Origin: Septoria linicola | Taxonomy: Eukaryota; Ascomycota; Dothideomycetes; Mycosphaerellales; Mycosphaerellaceae | DNA: 64,000 bases | Reading direction: 5' to 3' | Assembly (NCBI GenBank): GCA_024114885.1 | Contig: CP099418.1 | Location: 4,030,001-4,094,000, forward strand | In this document: positions 1 to 10,586 of the stretch, piece by piece | Numbering within the stretch: the stretch's first letter is position 1 | Layout of the letters: every line of letters begins with the position of its first letter | Translations under genes and position numbers: made by a program | The notes under the pieces: generated by a model | Databases searched by the model: none | Told to the model about the DNA's origin: nothing | What the model saw: only the letters and a program-made list of their open reading frames with translations

Positions 1-729
1 ATAGGCATCGGCTAACAGCACTGCAGCTTGGACAAGACATTGGAGGAGGTCGCTCGAAGTGAATTGTGCAACTCCAGTGCACGAAATAACGAAAACAGCG
101 GACTAGACATATAGGACACACTCGCGTGCGACTCCAATGCACTGCAGGAAGCCCACAACGGATGTGTTGAAGCTAGGGAGGTCGCGGGACATAGCTCAGA
201 TACGCAGGTATCGTAGGGCTGCCCACGACTGAGAATCTCACTTGCTCAGCGACCCTGATCGGCGCTTCATCCATTGTAGAGTCTGCAATTGCTCCCACAG
301 AATTCGTGTTTCGGAGAGCCGAACTGATTGCCATGTCCTCATCGATACAGGCATGAGTCGGAGACAAGTGACATGCTCAATCCTATTCTTCAGCTTCCAC
401 ACTGCCCGGCTTGCAGGCCGACCCCGAAGCATGACGAGGTAGCATGCGATTATGCTCGGGATTGGCCGTGCACATGAGGCCGCCGGTCTCCAATTGTTTT
501 TGGCAAAGTGAGCTCTGAGCAGCTTTTGTCCACGTTTGCATCCGATTACGATCGTTGGGCACGTCAGAGAAGTGACTCGTAAAGTGTGACTCTCACCTGA
601 CCGCGCGACGAAAACGCGGGGCTAGCGTGTTTCTGCCTAAAACATTCGCGTTCTCCTGTCACTCTTGCCATCGCTGGCACGATGTGACGACGATCTTTAG
701 AAGAACAAAGATCCGACAGTGCCATCGTC
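1..729. other. Upstream intergenic region of Ku80
   Basis: No convincing gene is visible. Open frames here are under 70 codons, overlap each other on both strands and show no family resemblance. The stretch just before the Ku80 start (about 560-729) presumably holds its promoter and 5' leader; I see no clear TATA box. Confidence 0.5.
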
Positions 730-2907
730 ATGGCGTCCAAAGAGGCCACCGTCTACATCCTTGACCTTGGTAAGACTATGGGTGAGAAAAGCCGTGGCCG
801 ATTGCAGTCCAACCTCGACTGGGCCCTGGAGTACTTCTGGGACAAAATAACGACAACGATCGCGACTGGTCGTAAGACTGCAATGGCTGGGGTCATTGGT
901 CTTCGAACAGATGAGAGCGACAACGACTTGGCGAGTGACGACAGCTACCAGAATATCAGCGTGCTTCACGACATCAGTCAAGTGTTGATGCCTGATGTTC
1001 GGCGCCTGCGTGATAAACTGAAACCCAGTAACACCAGACGAGGAGATGCAATAGATGCTCTGGTGATCGCTGTTCAAAAGATTCACGAGACCTGCAAGAA
1101 GTTGCAATACATACGCAAAATTGTCCTCATTACTGATGGCCGCGGAACCATGGAAGTGGACATGCTGCCGGAGATCAAGAAGAAAATCACGGAAGATAAG
1201 ATCGAGCTCGTAGTGCTTGGCGTCGATTTTGATGACGCTGAATACGGCTTCAAGGAAGAGAACAAGGACCCGACTAAGGAAGAAAACGAGACCATCCTCA
1301 GGACTCTTTGCGAAGACTGCGACGGCATCTTCGGCACCATGATTCAAGCAAATGATGAGCTTCAAATGCCACGCATCAAATCAGTGAGACCGACTGCGAC
1401 GTATCGAGGCACCTTGACATTAGGAAATCCAGAGCAGTATGAGGACGCATTCACAATCAATGTCGAGCGATATCCCAAGATCATGAAAGCCTCAGTTCCG
1501 AGCTCGAGTGCATTTGTGGTGCGGCATGGGGCGAGTCAAAGCTTCGCTCCTTCCCAAAATGTGGAGGACAAGATCGCCACTGCTGATGATGGTCTGTCTG
1601 CCGTGCGGATGGCACGCACATACCAAGTTCAAGATGACAAAGCACCCGGTGGCAAGAAAGATATCGAGCGTGATGAGCTGGCAAGAGGCTACGAATATGG
1701 TCGCACGGCTGTGCACATCTCGGAGAGCGATCGCAACGTGACTACTTTCGAGACTTTGCCTGGAATGGATGTTGTCGGCTTCGTCCATAAGGATCAGTAT
1801 CAGCGCTATCTCGACCTCTCGCGAGCCAATATGGTCATCTCGAAAAAGGCTGATGAGAAAGCCTCCATGGCATTGTCTTCGTTCATCCATGCCCTATATG
1901 AGCTTGACTCTTACGCTGTTGCACGTTTCGTTGCCAAGGAGAACAAAGAACCAAAGCTATTGCTATTGGCGCCGAACATCGAACCTGATTTCGAGTGCTT
2001 ATACGATGTTGAGCTTCCTTTCGCTGAAGACGTCAGAAACTACAAATTTTCGCCACTCGACCGAGTTTTGACAGTGTCTGGAAAGTCGCTCAAGGTGCAC
2101 CGCAATTTGCCCACCGATAATTTGATGCAAGCGATGAGCGATTATGTCGACAAGATGGATCTTTCGGAGTTCGAGACCAATGATGACGGCGAAAGCACTG
2201 AATGGGCAGCGCCTGACGACACTTACACACCAAAGTTGCATCGCCTACAGCATGTGATCCATCATCGAGCTATCTTCCCGGAATCAGAGCCTCCGGAGGC
2301 ACGACCTATTGTACACAAGTATGCTTACGCACCCGAAGGTCTAATCAGCAAGGCTTTGCCGGCACTAGAGCGTGTCATGAAGGCAGGAGAAGTGAAAAAA
2401 GTGCCGCCAAAAGCACGCGGTAAGCGCTGGAACCGTAAAGAGACACCGAAACCACTGTCGGACCTTGATGTCGCAGCCCTGCTTGCGCACGATCCGGGAA
2501 GGAAGACCAAGAGGCTGGATCCCAAAAACGCCGTGCCCGAGTTCAAGCAGATGGTGGAAACAGCAGACAGTCTCGACATCATCGAGGAGGCGTGTAAGCA
2601 GCTCAAGTTTATCATATTCGACTGGATCAAGCATTCTGTTGGCGAGTCAGCATATGGCCGAGCTGTTGAAGGCATTCGGGTGATGAGGGAAATGTGTGAA
2701 GAGAATGAGCATCCTGGCCCCTTCCATGACTTTCTCAAGGAGTTGAAGCAGAAGTTGCTCGGGGGCGAGCTAGGAGGAGACAGGAAAAAGATGTGGTACG
2801 AGGTGCGCGTGCACAGGTTGAAGCCTCTCTTAAGTTCTGAATGCGCGGGCAGCGACTTCACCGAGGAGATGTCGAAGAAGCTCATGTCTGCACAGCTGGA
2901 GCCTTGA
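730..2907 (+). CDS. KU80: Ku80, DNA end-binding subunit of the Ku heterodimer (ATP-dependent DNA helicase II subunit 2)
   Basis: Single exon, 725 residues, the usual length of fungal Ku80. Ku80 pairs with Ku70 to form a ring that loads on DNA double-strand ends, starts non-homologous end joining and protects telomeres in the nucleus. The N terminus (ATVYILDLGKTMG) opens the Ku-type von Willebrand A fold, which runs to about residue 230 and includes the strand VLITDGRGTM. The central beta-barrel follows (TYRGTLTLGN to about residue 460, with the typical LPFAEDVRNYKFSPL). The C-terminal helical arm and the DNA-PK-binding-like helical domain end the protein (SLDIIEEACKQLKFIIFDWI and onward). The start is the first ATG of the frame and matches the family N terminus. 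It converges with the ATP-grasp gene, with 215 bp between stop codons. Family assignment is from motif recognition and is firm. Confidence 0.95.
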   Translation: MASKEATVYILDLGKTMGEKSRGRLQSNLDWALEYFWDKITTTIATGRKTAMAGVIGLRTDESDNDLASDDSYQNISVLHDISQVLMPDVRRLRDKLKPSNTRRGDAIDALVIAVQKIHETCKKLQYIRKIVLITDGRGTMEVDMLPEIKKKITEDKIELVVLGVDFDDAEYGFKEENKDPTKEENETILRTLCEDCDGIFGTMIQANDELQMPRIKSVRPTATYRGTLTLGNPEQYEDAFTINVERYPKIMKASVPSSSAFVVRHGASQSFAPSQNVEDKIATADDGLSAVRMARTYQVQDDKAPGGKKDIERDELARGYEYGRTAVHISESDRNVTTFETLPGMDVVGFVHKDQYQRYLDLSRANMVISKKADEKASMALSSFIHALYELDSYAVARFVAKENKEPKLLLLAPNIEPDFECLYDVELPFAEDVRNYKFSPLDRVLTVSGKSLKVHRNLPTDNLMQAMSDYVDKMDLSEFETNDDGESTEWAAPDDTYTPKLHRLQHVIHHRAIFPESEPPEARPIVHKYAYAPEGLISKALPALERVMKAGEVKKVPPKARGKRWNRKETPKPLSDLDVAALLAHDPGRKTKRLDPKNAVPEFKQMVETADSLDIIEEACKQLKFIIFDWIKHSVGESAYGRAVEGIRVMREMCEENEHPGPFHDFLKELKQKLLGGELGGDRKKMWYEVRVHRLKPLLSSECAGSDFTEEMSKKLMSAQLEP

Positions 2908-3122
2908 TATGCCATGGAGTAATGCACGCGCCGCGCAGTAACGATGCATGAATAACGAGAATCATGGCAGCTTGTTGCTGAAACATCTGCATCCGTATGG
3001 ATCTTATTCTGTTTTCTGACAGACTACGCTACCATCGAGCACAGGGAAGAGATAGTCACGAGCACATCGAATCTGGTAGGAGACACAGAGAGCAAATCAG
3101 ACTCCGACATTTGCATAAAATG

Positions 3123-4544
3123 CTAGGCATCAGTTGTGGTCAGCGTTCTTGTTGCCCAGGACTCTACTGGTTGTAACTCGATGCCACTATCGGCGACAGA
3201 GTCGTGTTTTGCGAACATGCCTCTGATCTTCTCTAGCTCGTCTCCTTTGGGCTCCCATAGCAGCTGCTCCTCGAACAGCTCTGGCAGTCGCAATCCAGCC
3301 TTGCGAGACATGCAGTAGTACTCGGTCAGTAGGAAGGGCTCCGCAATGACTGGCATGGGATCTTTCAGCTTCCACACCACATCTCTCGTAAACGCCAGAC
3401 GCTTCATGTGTTTGAGCCAGATGCCGACGGTGGCGTTCTTGTGCTCCCACGTCAACATACGGGCTGCGACCTGTGAGTGTGACTCATGTCCGAGCGGCCT
3501 CTTTGGCGGTCTGATAGGCCTTTCGATGTCCTCTTTTGGGAGTGAACCGGTGATGGCTCGTGCTAGCCATTGTGTCCCTGCCCACAAGTGCAGACCCGAT
3601 GTTGCGTGCGGGGTACACTTGACAGCGTAGAGTCCATCCGACGTCTCGATAAAGTCGAATGCAATCTGTCCACTAAATGTGGGCACGCTGGCCACGAATT
3701 GATGGACATACTCGTAGACACCCGGGTGAAACTTCTGCCGAAGTACGACCTTCGTGCTACTGTTGTGCGTCTCTAACACATCATGGCAGGCAGTAGCTTC
3801 GACCAGGCCGTCGCGGATCACACTGTAGCTGCGATACTGGTTGCCAACTAGCCACTCTTGCGCAATGCACCATTTGTCTTCTCTAACCTCGAGATCTTCG
3901 GGAGTAGGTTTGCCAGCCATCAAGCGGTGCAGTCCATTGCCCGTCCTGCCGAAGTAAGGCTTGAGCACCAACCCTTCCGGGAACTGGTCGATGGGGAGCT
4001 GTGTCACATCGTGAATACTTCTGCATAGATATGATCGAGGTACCAGCATGCCAAGCTGCTCCATATATCTTGTGAACTCGTATCTGTCATGCAGATGTAC
4101 TAGCATATCGAATGGTGGTGCGAATAAGCGACTCAGTATTTCGGGCTCCTCGCTATCAGCCAGGCAGAAGACTTCTTCGTGGAGAGGAATAATCATGTCG
4201 ATTTCCCATCGTATCGCCAGTTCTTTGACAGCCCGGATGTAGCCTTTGGGGTTGTTGTGAGGAGCAGGGATTTGCGCACTTTGTTTCACAGCTCTTGAGA
4301 ATGTGCCTTGTCGTCGATCAGGAGTCAGTATCATCTCACGTGTCTTTTTGGGCTTCTGTCCGAGAGCGTACTCACAAAGATGTGTGCTCATAGGATCTAC
4401 GCAGTAGACCGTGTACCCAGCTAACTGAAATTGGCGAGCAATGTCAAGTGATACAGGAAGTCGGCCATTGGTGATCAAAATGCGTAGCTTGTATTCTTGC
4501 TGTAAGTCTCGACTGATCTTGGAGCTTTGTCTAGTGACAGGCAT
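3123..4544 (-). CDS. ATP-grasp domain protein of unknown substrate
   Basis: About 473 residues when started at the first ATG (4544); the frame is open a little further upstream but without ATG. The N-terminal third (LRILITNGRLPVSLDIARQF, then YTVYCVDP) looks like the Rossmann-like pre-ATP-grasp domain that precedes ATP-grasp ligases such as carbamoyl-phosphate synthetase. The ATP-binding part carries GLVLKPYFGRTGNG, with the expected lysine and glycine-rich loop, and IAFDFIETSDGLYAVKC. At the end of the fold, where the family normally has a Glu-x-Asn metal-binding pair, I read VKCTPHATSG, so these acidic and amide residues look replaced by Lys and Thr. The enzyme would join a carboxylate to an amine or thiol using ATP, but the substrate cannot be read. 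A GTAAGT-type donor near 4679 and an AG just before the ATG (4547) suggest an intron in the 5' leader. A TATATA lies at about 4577-4582. Confidence 0.8.
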   Translation of the reverse strand: MPVTRQSSKISRDLQQEYKLRILITNGRLPVSLDIARQFQLAGYTVYCVDPMSTHLCEYALGQKPKKTREMILTPDRRQGTFSRAVKQSAQIPAPHNNPKGYIRAVKELAIRWEIDMIIPLHEEVFCLADSEEPEILSRLFAPPFDMLVHLHDRYEFTRYMEQLGMLVPRSYLCRSIHDVTQLPIDQFPEGLVLKPYFGRTGNGLHRLMAGKPTPEDLEVREDKWCIAQEWLVGNQYRSYSVIRDGLVEATACHDVLETHNSSTKVVLRQKFHPGVYEYVHQFVASVPTFSGQIAFDFIETSDGLYAVKCTPHATSGLHLWAGTQWLARAITGSLPKEDIERPIRPPKRPLGHESHSQVAARMLTWEHKNATVGIWLKHMKRLAFTRDVVWKLKDPMPVIAEPFLLTEYYCMSRKAGLRLPELFEEQLLWEPKGDELEKIRGMFAKHDSVADSGIELQPVESWATRTLTTTDA

Positions 4545-5843
4545 AGCTGTAGATGGTGAAGGCAGACCTACCAATCTATATAAGGGGAATGAAGCTACCG
4601 ACGCAAAGTGCAGTGATGGAAGAATATGTATTCGAAAGAGGGGAGATGAGCCCTTCAGCCTGGTCCATGTCTACTTACGCATCACCGCCGTTTCCCGCGA
4701 CAATGCTTCGGAATAGCATGTAGCTGCTGACAGCGGAAGTCCGTCGAGGTGCGAGTCCGATCCTCCATAATGAGAGATGTGCTCAGCCTAATGATTTGTG
4801 ATTCGTGTGAAAAGATGTGAGGTCGCGAGTCGGAATGAAGCGGCAGGTGCTCGCGCCAAGCGCTCGGCGCGGCTGCAGCAGCTGCCCGTGAAGAGTCTGC
4901 ACATCTGACACCGCGCGTATCGTCGAATGGTTTCAGCGACAGTGCAGCCGATGGAGAGGTAGAATAATCATCGTCATGATCACGGACTTGCGACTTGGCA
5001 GTTCAAACACTCTGTGCGGCCGCAGACCTTCAGGGCGAGGGACCCGAGACCGCTCAATATGGTCGGAAGAAAGAGGGCACTCGCACGGTCTGCAGCAAGA
5101 TGGCATGCGAGGCAGGCACACACTGTATAGGAGAGCGAGTTGCTTTTAATGAGATCAATCGTCCAATGGCCTGGTCTTTCGCAAGGCATGGACCAGAAGA
5201 GGGGGACAAACGCACCTGGCGCTTACGGTAAGTCAAAGGCAAGACGACAGCTGAATCAAATAGGACATCAAGGAGCATCTGGCAACAGTCTCAACACACT
5301 GCTCAGTCATTGTGAGCCGCAACGCGAGGCTCAGTGAGCCATGGATAGTGGCACTACCATCTTCGTACTTGATAGAGTCCTCGTGGAGAGCGTGTTTGCG
5401 ACGCATTGATCGACCGACCCAGACATCCTCGATTGCCTCACATTCGACCATGGCGTAGTAAGACCATGCCTCCTGGCCCAGTACTCCCGCCACTGATCAC
5501 GTAGGTGAACGAATTCGAAGCTGGTAAAGAAGCCCAGGACGAAGACAGACGCCCGGATTGCCCGACTGTAGTTCGCTGTACGCTGTACCAGAGCACAATC
5601 GATCGTACAGCTTTCCCTCTCAACGCTCACACTCTGTTTTGGCACATTTGATGTTCAGACCTGGACGTCTCTGTCGTTCAACCTTTCCTTTGTCTGGACT
5701 TCGGGACCATTCCATGATGCTGCTCAAGGCCGGATTCGTCAAAGACAGACAATGGGTACCAAATGATACACAATAAATTGTAAGCTCCTTTCCGTCGCTT
5801 CTTGGTCCATTTTGTTTGACATCTGGTACAACAATTACGACTC
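4545..5843. other. Divergent intergenic region between ATP-grasp and membrane-protein genes
   Basis: About 1.3 kb separates two divergently transcribed genes and should hold both promoters. Small open frames (up to 104 codons) lie on both strands, overlap one another and resemble no family. I see no repeat or RNA gene. A TATATA motif near 4577 is close to the start of the minus-strand gene. Confidence 0.4.
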
Positions 5844-7463
5844 ATGAATCACAACGACCCACTCCTTGCCATCATCTCGACCCCGGCGCGGCCTACAATG
5901 ACCAGCAGCGCCAATTGGGTTCAAGACTGGTGTGAGTCCGCCGTCTTAGCAGGAGTCTCGGCTGTCTCAGGGTGGGCATCAGATGGCAAGCGACTTCTTC
6001 CATCTTATTTCGCACAGGCTACACGATATGCTGGCTTTGCAGCGGACACCAGCAGACTTTCAACGCTCCCAACCAGCGTTTCAGAGCACCACACGATAAC
6101 AGGCACGATTACCACTACAACGTCCCTCACTCCATTCCTTGGGCCTACGCAAGCATCTTCTATGGCGGCCGGGTCAAATCAAGACTCGCAGCTGTCATTC
6201 CAGCGCATCGTGGCCGCACTTCTATTCCGACTCCTATCAGCCATCGCACTGCTTGGCGTTCTATGCTTCATCATCTGGCAGTTGTACAAGATACAGCGCT
6301 CACTGGTGAAAAGCCAACATAGAACCTCAGCTCGGACAGTAGAAAGCTCGCAAACGATTCTCGATCAATTGGTTCTTGCCACGGTGCATCGACTTCACGA
6401 GGTTAGGGGACGCGAAGCAAGAGAGTTCACCAACGCACCTCGAATTGAACTGTTAGAGGGAGTCACGGCGACCGTCAGAGGTCTTGCAGACATTTTCTTA
6501 GCAGCCGAGCACCAGGAGTTACTGTTGCGCATCGATGCGCTAGAGTCCGAGAATGACAGGCTCAAACGAGAGTACGAGAGTCCACGATCGTTCGTGGCTG
6601 GCGCACAGATTATTGACCCCATCTCGGAGGTGAATCCGGTTCAAACCTATGACGGCTCTCCAACAGACACAGATAGCCCCCAGAGATTGCCTCCAGTGCA
6701 GAGTGCAGAGTCTCGTGTGTCTTTTCAAGCTAAGCAGTCTGTGCAAAAGACCCCGCTCCATGATAGCAGTGTCGTCGCTGGCTCAGGAGCATCAGGGCTC
6801 TTACCGCACCAAGAGGTCAACCCCAATTTCAGTCGACCGACCACAGCAGCAGCCAAAAAGGGGCCATACGAATGGTCGAGCTCTGACGATAGGCGTGATC
6901 AGGAGTCGCCAACTAGGAAGCAAGGCAATTCGCCCCCAAGTTCGCCAAGGGTGCCATCTGTCGGGCCAGTCAGAAGTAAGAGGGCTAGTCTTCCCAATGT
7001 ACATGCTCCTGCTTTCCAGCCTGCAGTCACAGCGAAAGAGGCTCCCACTAGCGGTCGAAGTTCTGCGAATAGGGTGGATCGGCCAAGAAACAGCATTCCG
7101 GACCCTGCTGCGCCAGTTTTTGAGCCAGCACACTCGCCAATCTCGAAAGTCTCATCGGCTGTGCCTTCGCAGTTGGGGGAAACTTCTGCTACAGGAGGCT
7201 CGACTCAAGCATCAGCAGCCAAGTCACTAAAGGCTACTGTAGACTCTGAACAGCCAGGCGATCAAGTCGGAGCTGGGGAGCGTGTCACGGGGGGAGGACC
7301 TGCCGGAACAGAACAGGGACGTGGACCTGGGATCGATGTCAGTCTCGCTGCGCAAACGGCAGCTGAGGCTCCCGCGTATGAAAGAGACATTTTTCGTAAG
7401 CAGAGGGAGAATGCCAGAAGGTTGTTCGGGCCCAAATCTCAAGCTCCTTCTGCTCCGAACTGA
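5844..7463 (+). CDS. Hypothetical single-pass membrane protein with long disordered tail
   Basis: 539 residues, single exon, real ATG at 5844. I do not recognise the family. A first third rich in Ser/Thr (TITGTITTTTSLTPFLG) precedes one strong membrane segment at about residues 128-148 (ALLFRLLSAIALLGVLCFII). A basic stretch follows (YKIQRSLVKSQHR), which by the positive-inside rule puts the C terminus in the cytoplasm. A short helical, probably coiled-coil segment around residues 205-242 (ALESENDRLKREYES) follows. The remaining 290 residues are Ser/Pro/Arg-rich and look disordered, ending in a charged helix (YERDIFRKQRENARRLFG). This layout would suit a membrane-anchored adaptor or cell-wall sensor-like protein, but that is inference. 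There is no clear N-terminal signal peptide. It lies tandem to and upstream of the XPF gene, with about 255 bp between. Confidence 0.6.
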   Translation: MNHNDPLLAIISTPARPTMTSSANWVQDWCESAVLAGVSAVSGWASDGKRLLPSYFAQATRYAGFAADTSRLSTLPTSVSEHHTITGTITTTTSLTPFLGPTQASSMAAGSNQDSQLSFQRIVAALLFRLLSAIALLGVLCFIIWQLYKIQRSLVKSQHRTSARTVESSQTILDQLVLATVHRLHEVRGREAREFTNAPRIELLEGVTATVRGLADIFLAAEHQELLLRIDALESENDRLKREYESPRSFVAGAQIIDPISEVNPVQTYDGSPTDTDSPQRLPPVQSAESRVSFQAKQSVQKTPLHDSSVVAGSGASGLLPHQEVNPNFSRPTTAAAKKGPYEWSSSDDRRDQESPTRKQGNSPPSSPRVPSVGPVRSKRASLPNVHAPAFQPAVTAKEAPTSGRSSANRVDRPRNSIPDPAAPVFEPAHSPISKVSSAVPSQLGETSATGGSTQASAAKSLKATVDSEQPGDQVGAGERVTGGGPAGTEQGRGPGIDVSLAAQTAAEAPAYERDIFRKQRENARRLFGPKSQAPSAPN

Positions 7464-7718
7464 GCGGAGAGTACGGACAGTGCCGGTTGTAGTGGAAGTG
7501 GAGGGATTCGATGTCAACATCGGCTGGTATGGTGGAGTTAGGCACAATATAGTCCACCTGAGGATCATCTCGTTTCATCTGAGTCTGTAGTGAATTATGT
7601 CTGCTCGCAATGTTGTAGTCTGACCACTTCCAGCCTTGGCATCTGTCTTGTGACAGCGCGTCATCGCTCGACACGGTTTCCTTCGCTTTTCGCGTCCGAC
7701 CGAGCTCGACATCCCGCC

Positions 7719-10586
7719 ATGGCCACCACCGCCATCGCCGGCGACGACGCTGCCCTCGCCGATACCCCCGCCGACCCTCCCGTCCGCCTGTCGCTGCCTC
7801 TGGAGTTCCAGCAGGAAATCTTCCATTCTCTGCGCGATGAAGACCAGCTGCTTGTGCTGGCGCGTGGACTCGGCCTGTTGCGTTTGGTGACGAATCTGCT
7901 GCACTCGTACGATGCATGCGGCCACAATCTCGTAGTCCTCGTTGGCGCCGAGGATCGCGAGAATGACTGGATTGGCGAGTCGTTGGCCGAGCACGCCGCC
8001 GTGTCGGGCAGTCCTCAGTGCAGAGGCATGCAGTTGGTCAACACCGACATGACCAACGTCACCCAGCGCGAGCGCATGTACAAGCGCGGCGGCGTTTGCT
8101 CCATCACGTCGCGCATCTTGATTGTCGACTTCTTGTCGGGCCTGCTGGATCCCGCCACTGTGACTGGCCTGGTGGTCTTGCACGCTGAACGAGTGGCTGC
8201 GACGAGTTTGGAAGCCTTCATCGTGCGCATCTATCGCCAAAAGAATAAGAAGGGCTTCCTCAAGGCCTTTTCGGATCAGCCAGAGCCCTTTACTACGGGA
8301 TTCCAGCCTCTCACAAGCATCATGCGGAATCTCTTCTTGCGCAAGCCCGTGCTGTACCCTCGGTTTCACGTCACTGTCGCCAAGAGCTTAGAAGGCCGGC
8401 GAAAAGCAGAAGTTATTGAGCTCGAGTTGCCCATGACAGATGCCATGCGTGACATTCAAAATGCCGTGCTGGAATGTGTCGAGGTCAGTATCGCCGAGCT
8501 CAAGAAGATGAACTCCGGAGTCATTGAGCTCGACTTTACCATGGACAGCGCTCTGCACAGATCGTTTGACTCTATAGTACGGCGACAGCTTGATCCTGTG
8601 TGGCACAGAGTCTCGTTCCGCACCAAGATGATTGTGCGAGATCTGACAATGCTGAGGACCATCCTACACTCTCTACTCGTACTGAATGCTGTCGACTTTA
8701 ATCGCTATCTTGATACTGTGCTCGCAGCGAGCCAGCCTCCGCCGGGTAGCTCGCGAAAAGAAGTGTCACCATGGCTCTTTCTGGACGCCGCCTCAGTTCT
8801 ACTCGATAATGCCAAGCGCAGAGTCTACACTGGTAAGATTACAGACGGCCCATTGGCCAATGCCGAGAAGGAGGGTCTGAACCCAGTACTGGAGGAGCTG
8901 CCGAAGTGGGCACTCCTCGCTGAAATATTGGAAGAGATTGAGCGTGACGTGTATTTCAATCCACAGCCTCGGGACGAATCGAGTGGCAGTATTCTCATCA
9001 TGTGTGCAGATCACGGCACTTGCAGGCAGCTACGAGAGTACCTTCAGACCATGCGAAATGAAGTTGAGGAAGAACAAGATGACCGTGACAGCGACAATGC
9101 CATGCCGAAAGAACGACAGCCCAGCGGCAAATACATGATGCGCAGAAAGCTGCGCAACTATTTGATATGGAAACGCGATTTTGCTCGCGTCAGCAATACT
9201 TTATTCGCTGCCAACGAGAAAGAGATCAACGGTACAGCGAGGCATCCTTCAGGACAACTGAAGGGTGGCAGAGCACCGCCCAACAAGCGACGCAGAGTGC
9301 GTGGAGGTGGCGGAGTCGGTGCCGCGACCGGCCGCAATGCCAACGGAACGCTCTCTGTCGCGGGCGACAAGGAGTCCCACGTCCAGGCGTTGATGCATGA
9401 ACTCGCAGTGAACGATCTTGCAGATGATGCGACAGCAGCGAAGATGGATCTCGGCGCAGATCCACTTGACGATATGGACGACTATTACGAGCTTTACGAT
9501 ATGAAAGATCTGGTACTAATACATCCTTACGACGGCGACATGGACGACCACTTGCTTGAGGAAATCAAGCCACGATACGTAATAATGTACGAACCTGATG
9601 CGGCATTCATCAGACGAATAGAAGTGTACAGGAGCAGCCACACCAATCGGCAGGTCCGAGTGTACTTCATGTACTACGGCGGCAGTGTGGAGGAGCAGCG
9701 ATACCTCAGCACAGTACGGCGAGAGAAGGATAGCTTCACCAAGCTCATCCGAGAACGAGGAAACATGGCAATGACTTTTACCCACGACACCGATAACCAG
9801 GACCCACAAGAGTCGTTCCTCAGGACTGTCAACACTCGCATTGCAGGTGGCGGTCGACTCATGGCAACAGCAGAGCCTCCTCGCGTGGTCGTTGATGTCC
9901 GAGAGTTCCGCAGCAGTCTTCCGTCTCTCCTCCACGGACGCAATATGGTTGTGATCCCCTGTATGTTGACCGTAGGCGATTACGTCTTGACACCCGAGAT
10001 ATGTATCGAGAGAAAGTCGGTCAGCGATCTGATATCTTCCTTCAACAATGGCCGCCTCTACAATCAAGCCGAAACCATGCTTCAGCATTACAAATCACCC
10101 ATGCTCCTCATTGAGTTCGATCAACAGAAAGCCTTCACCCTCGAACCTTTTGCCGATCTCTCCTCTTCCATCGGCACGGCAAGTATCGTTGGCAACGACC
10201 TGCAATCAAAACTCGTGCTGCTCACGCTCGCTTTTCCGCGGCTCAAGATCATTTGGTCCTCATCGCCTTACCAGACGGCTGAGATCTTCGAAGAGTTAAA
10301 GAACAAGCAAGAAGAACCTGACCCCATCAAAGCTGTGCAAACTGGTCTGGAACAAGGAGAAGACCCAGAAACGAGGACTTTCAACCAAACGCCGCAGGAT
10401 ATGTTGAGGTGTGTTCCGGGAGTCACGAATAAAGCCCTGAACAAGCTGATTCTTGAATACCGGAATGTGCAAGAAGTAGCGAACGCAGGCGAGGCAGAGC
10501 TGGCAGACATGATTGGTAAGGAGAATGCGCGGCAGATTCGAGCCTTCTTTGATCGAAGTGTCTGGGAGGAGGGTGGTGAAGAGTGA
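7719..10586 (+). CDS. RAD1: XPF/Rad1-type structure-specific endonuclease subunit
   Basis: 955 residues from the ATG at 7719 (context CGCCATGG). The frame stays open 43 codons further upstream, but the family start (LPLEFQQEIFHSLRDEDQLLVLARGLGLLRLV) fits the inner ATG. XPF with ERCC1/Rad10 cuts the 5' side of bubbles and flaps in nucleotide excision repair, single-strand annealing and crosslink repair. The N-terminal half is the degenerate helicase-like domain (SRILIVDFLSGLLDPATVTGLVVLHAERV). The ERCC4 nuclease domain carries GDY near residue 753 and the catalytic ERKSVSD at about 764-770, all intact. Paired helix-hairpin-helix motifs close the protein (MLRCVPGVTNKALNKL; ELADMIGKENARQIRAFF) and would bind the ERCC1 partner. 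A basic linker with a nuclear-signal-like cluster (NKRRRVRGGGG) lies near residue 525. Complete and presumably functional. Confidence 0.95.
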   Translation: MATTAIAGDDAALADTPADPPVRLSLPLEFQQEIFHSLRDEDQLLVLARGLGLLRLVTNLLHSYDACGHNLVVLVGAEDRENDWIGESLAEHAAVSGSPQCRGMQLVNTDMTNVTQRERMYKRGGVCSITSRILIVDFLSGLLDPATVTGLVVLHAERVAATSLEAFIVRIYRQKNKKGFLKAFSDQPEPFTTGFQPLTSIMRNLFLRKPVLYPRFHVTVAKSLEGRRKAEVIELELPMTDAMRDIQNAVLECVEVSIAELKKMNSGVIELDFTMDSALHRSFDSIVRRQLDPVWHRVSFRTKMIVRDLTMLRTILHSLLVLNAVDFNRYLDTVLAASQPPPGSSRKEVSPWLFLDAASVLLDNAKRRVYTGKITDGPLANAEKEGLNPVLEELPKWALLAEILEEIERDVYFNPQPRDESSGSILIMCADHGTCRQLREYLQTMRNEVEEEQDDRDSDNAMPKERQPSGKYMMRRKLRNYLIWKRDFARVSNTLFAANEKEINGTARHPSGQLKGGRAPPNKRRRVRGGGGVGAATGRNANGTLSVAGDKESHVQALMHELAVNDLADDATAAKMDLGADPLDDMDDYYELYDMKDLVLIHPYDGDMDDHLLEEIKPRYVIMYEPDAAFIRRIEVYRSSHTNRQVRVYFMYYGGSVEEQRYLSTVRREKDSFTKLIRERGNMAMTFTHDTDNQDPQESFLRTVNTRIAGGGRLMATAEPPRVVVDVREFRSSLPSLLHGRNMVVIPCMLTVGDYVLTPEICIERKSVSDLISSFNNGRLYNQAETMLQHYKSPMLLIEFDQQKAFTLEPFADLSSSIGTASIVGNDLQSKLVLLTLAFPRLKIIWSSSPYQTAEIFEELKNKQEEPDPIKAVQTGLEQGEDPETRTFNQTPQDMLRCVPGVTNKALNKLILEYRNVQEVANAGEAELADMIGKENARQIRAFFDRSVWEEGGEE

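Noticed and set aside
697..1365. 222-codon frame antisense to Ku80
   Set aside because: Overlaps the conserved vWA domain; no independent support.
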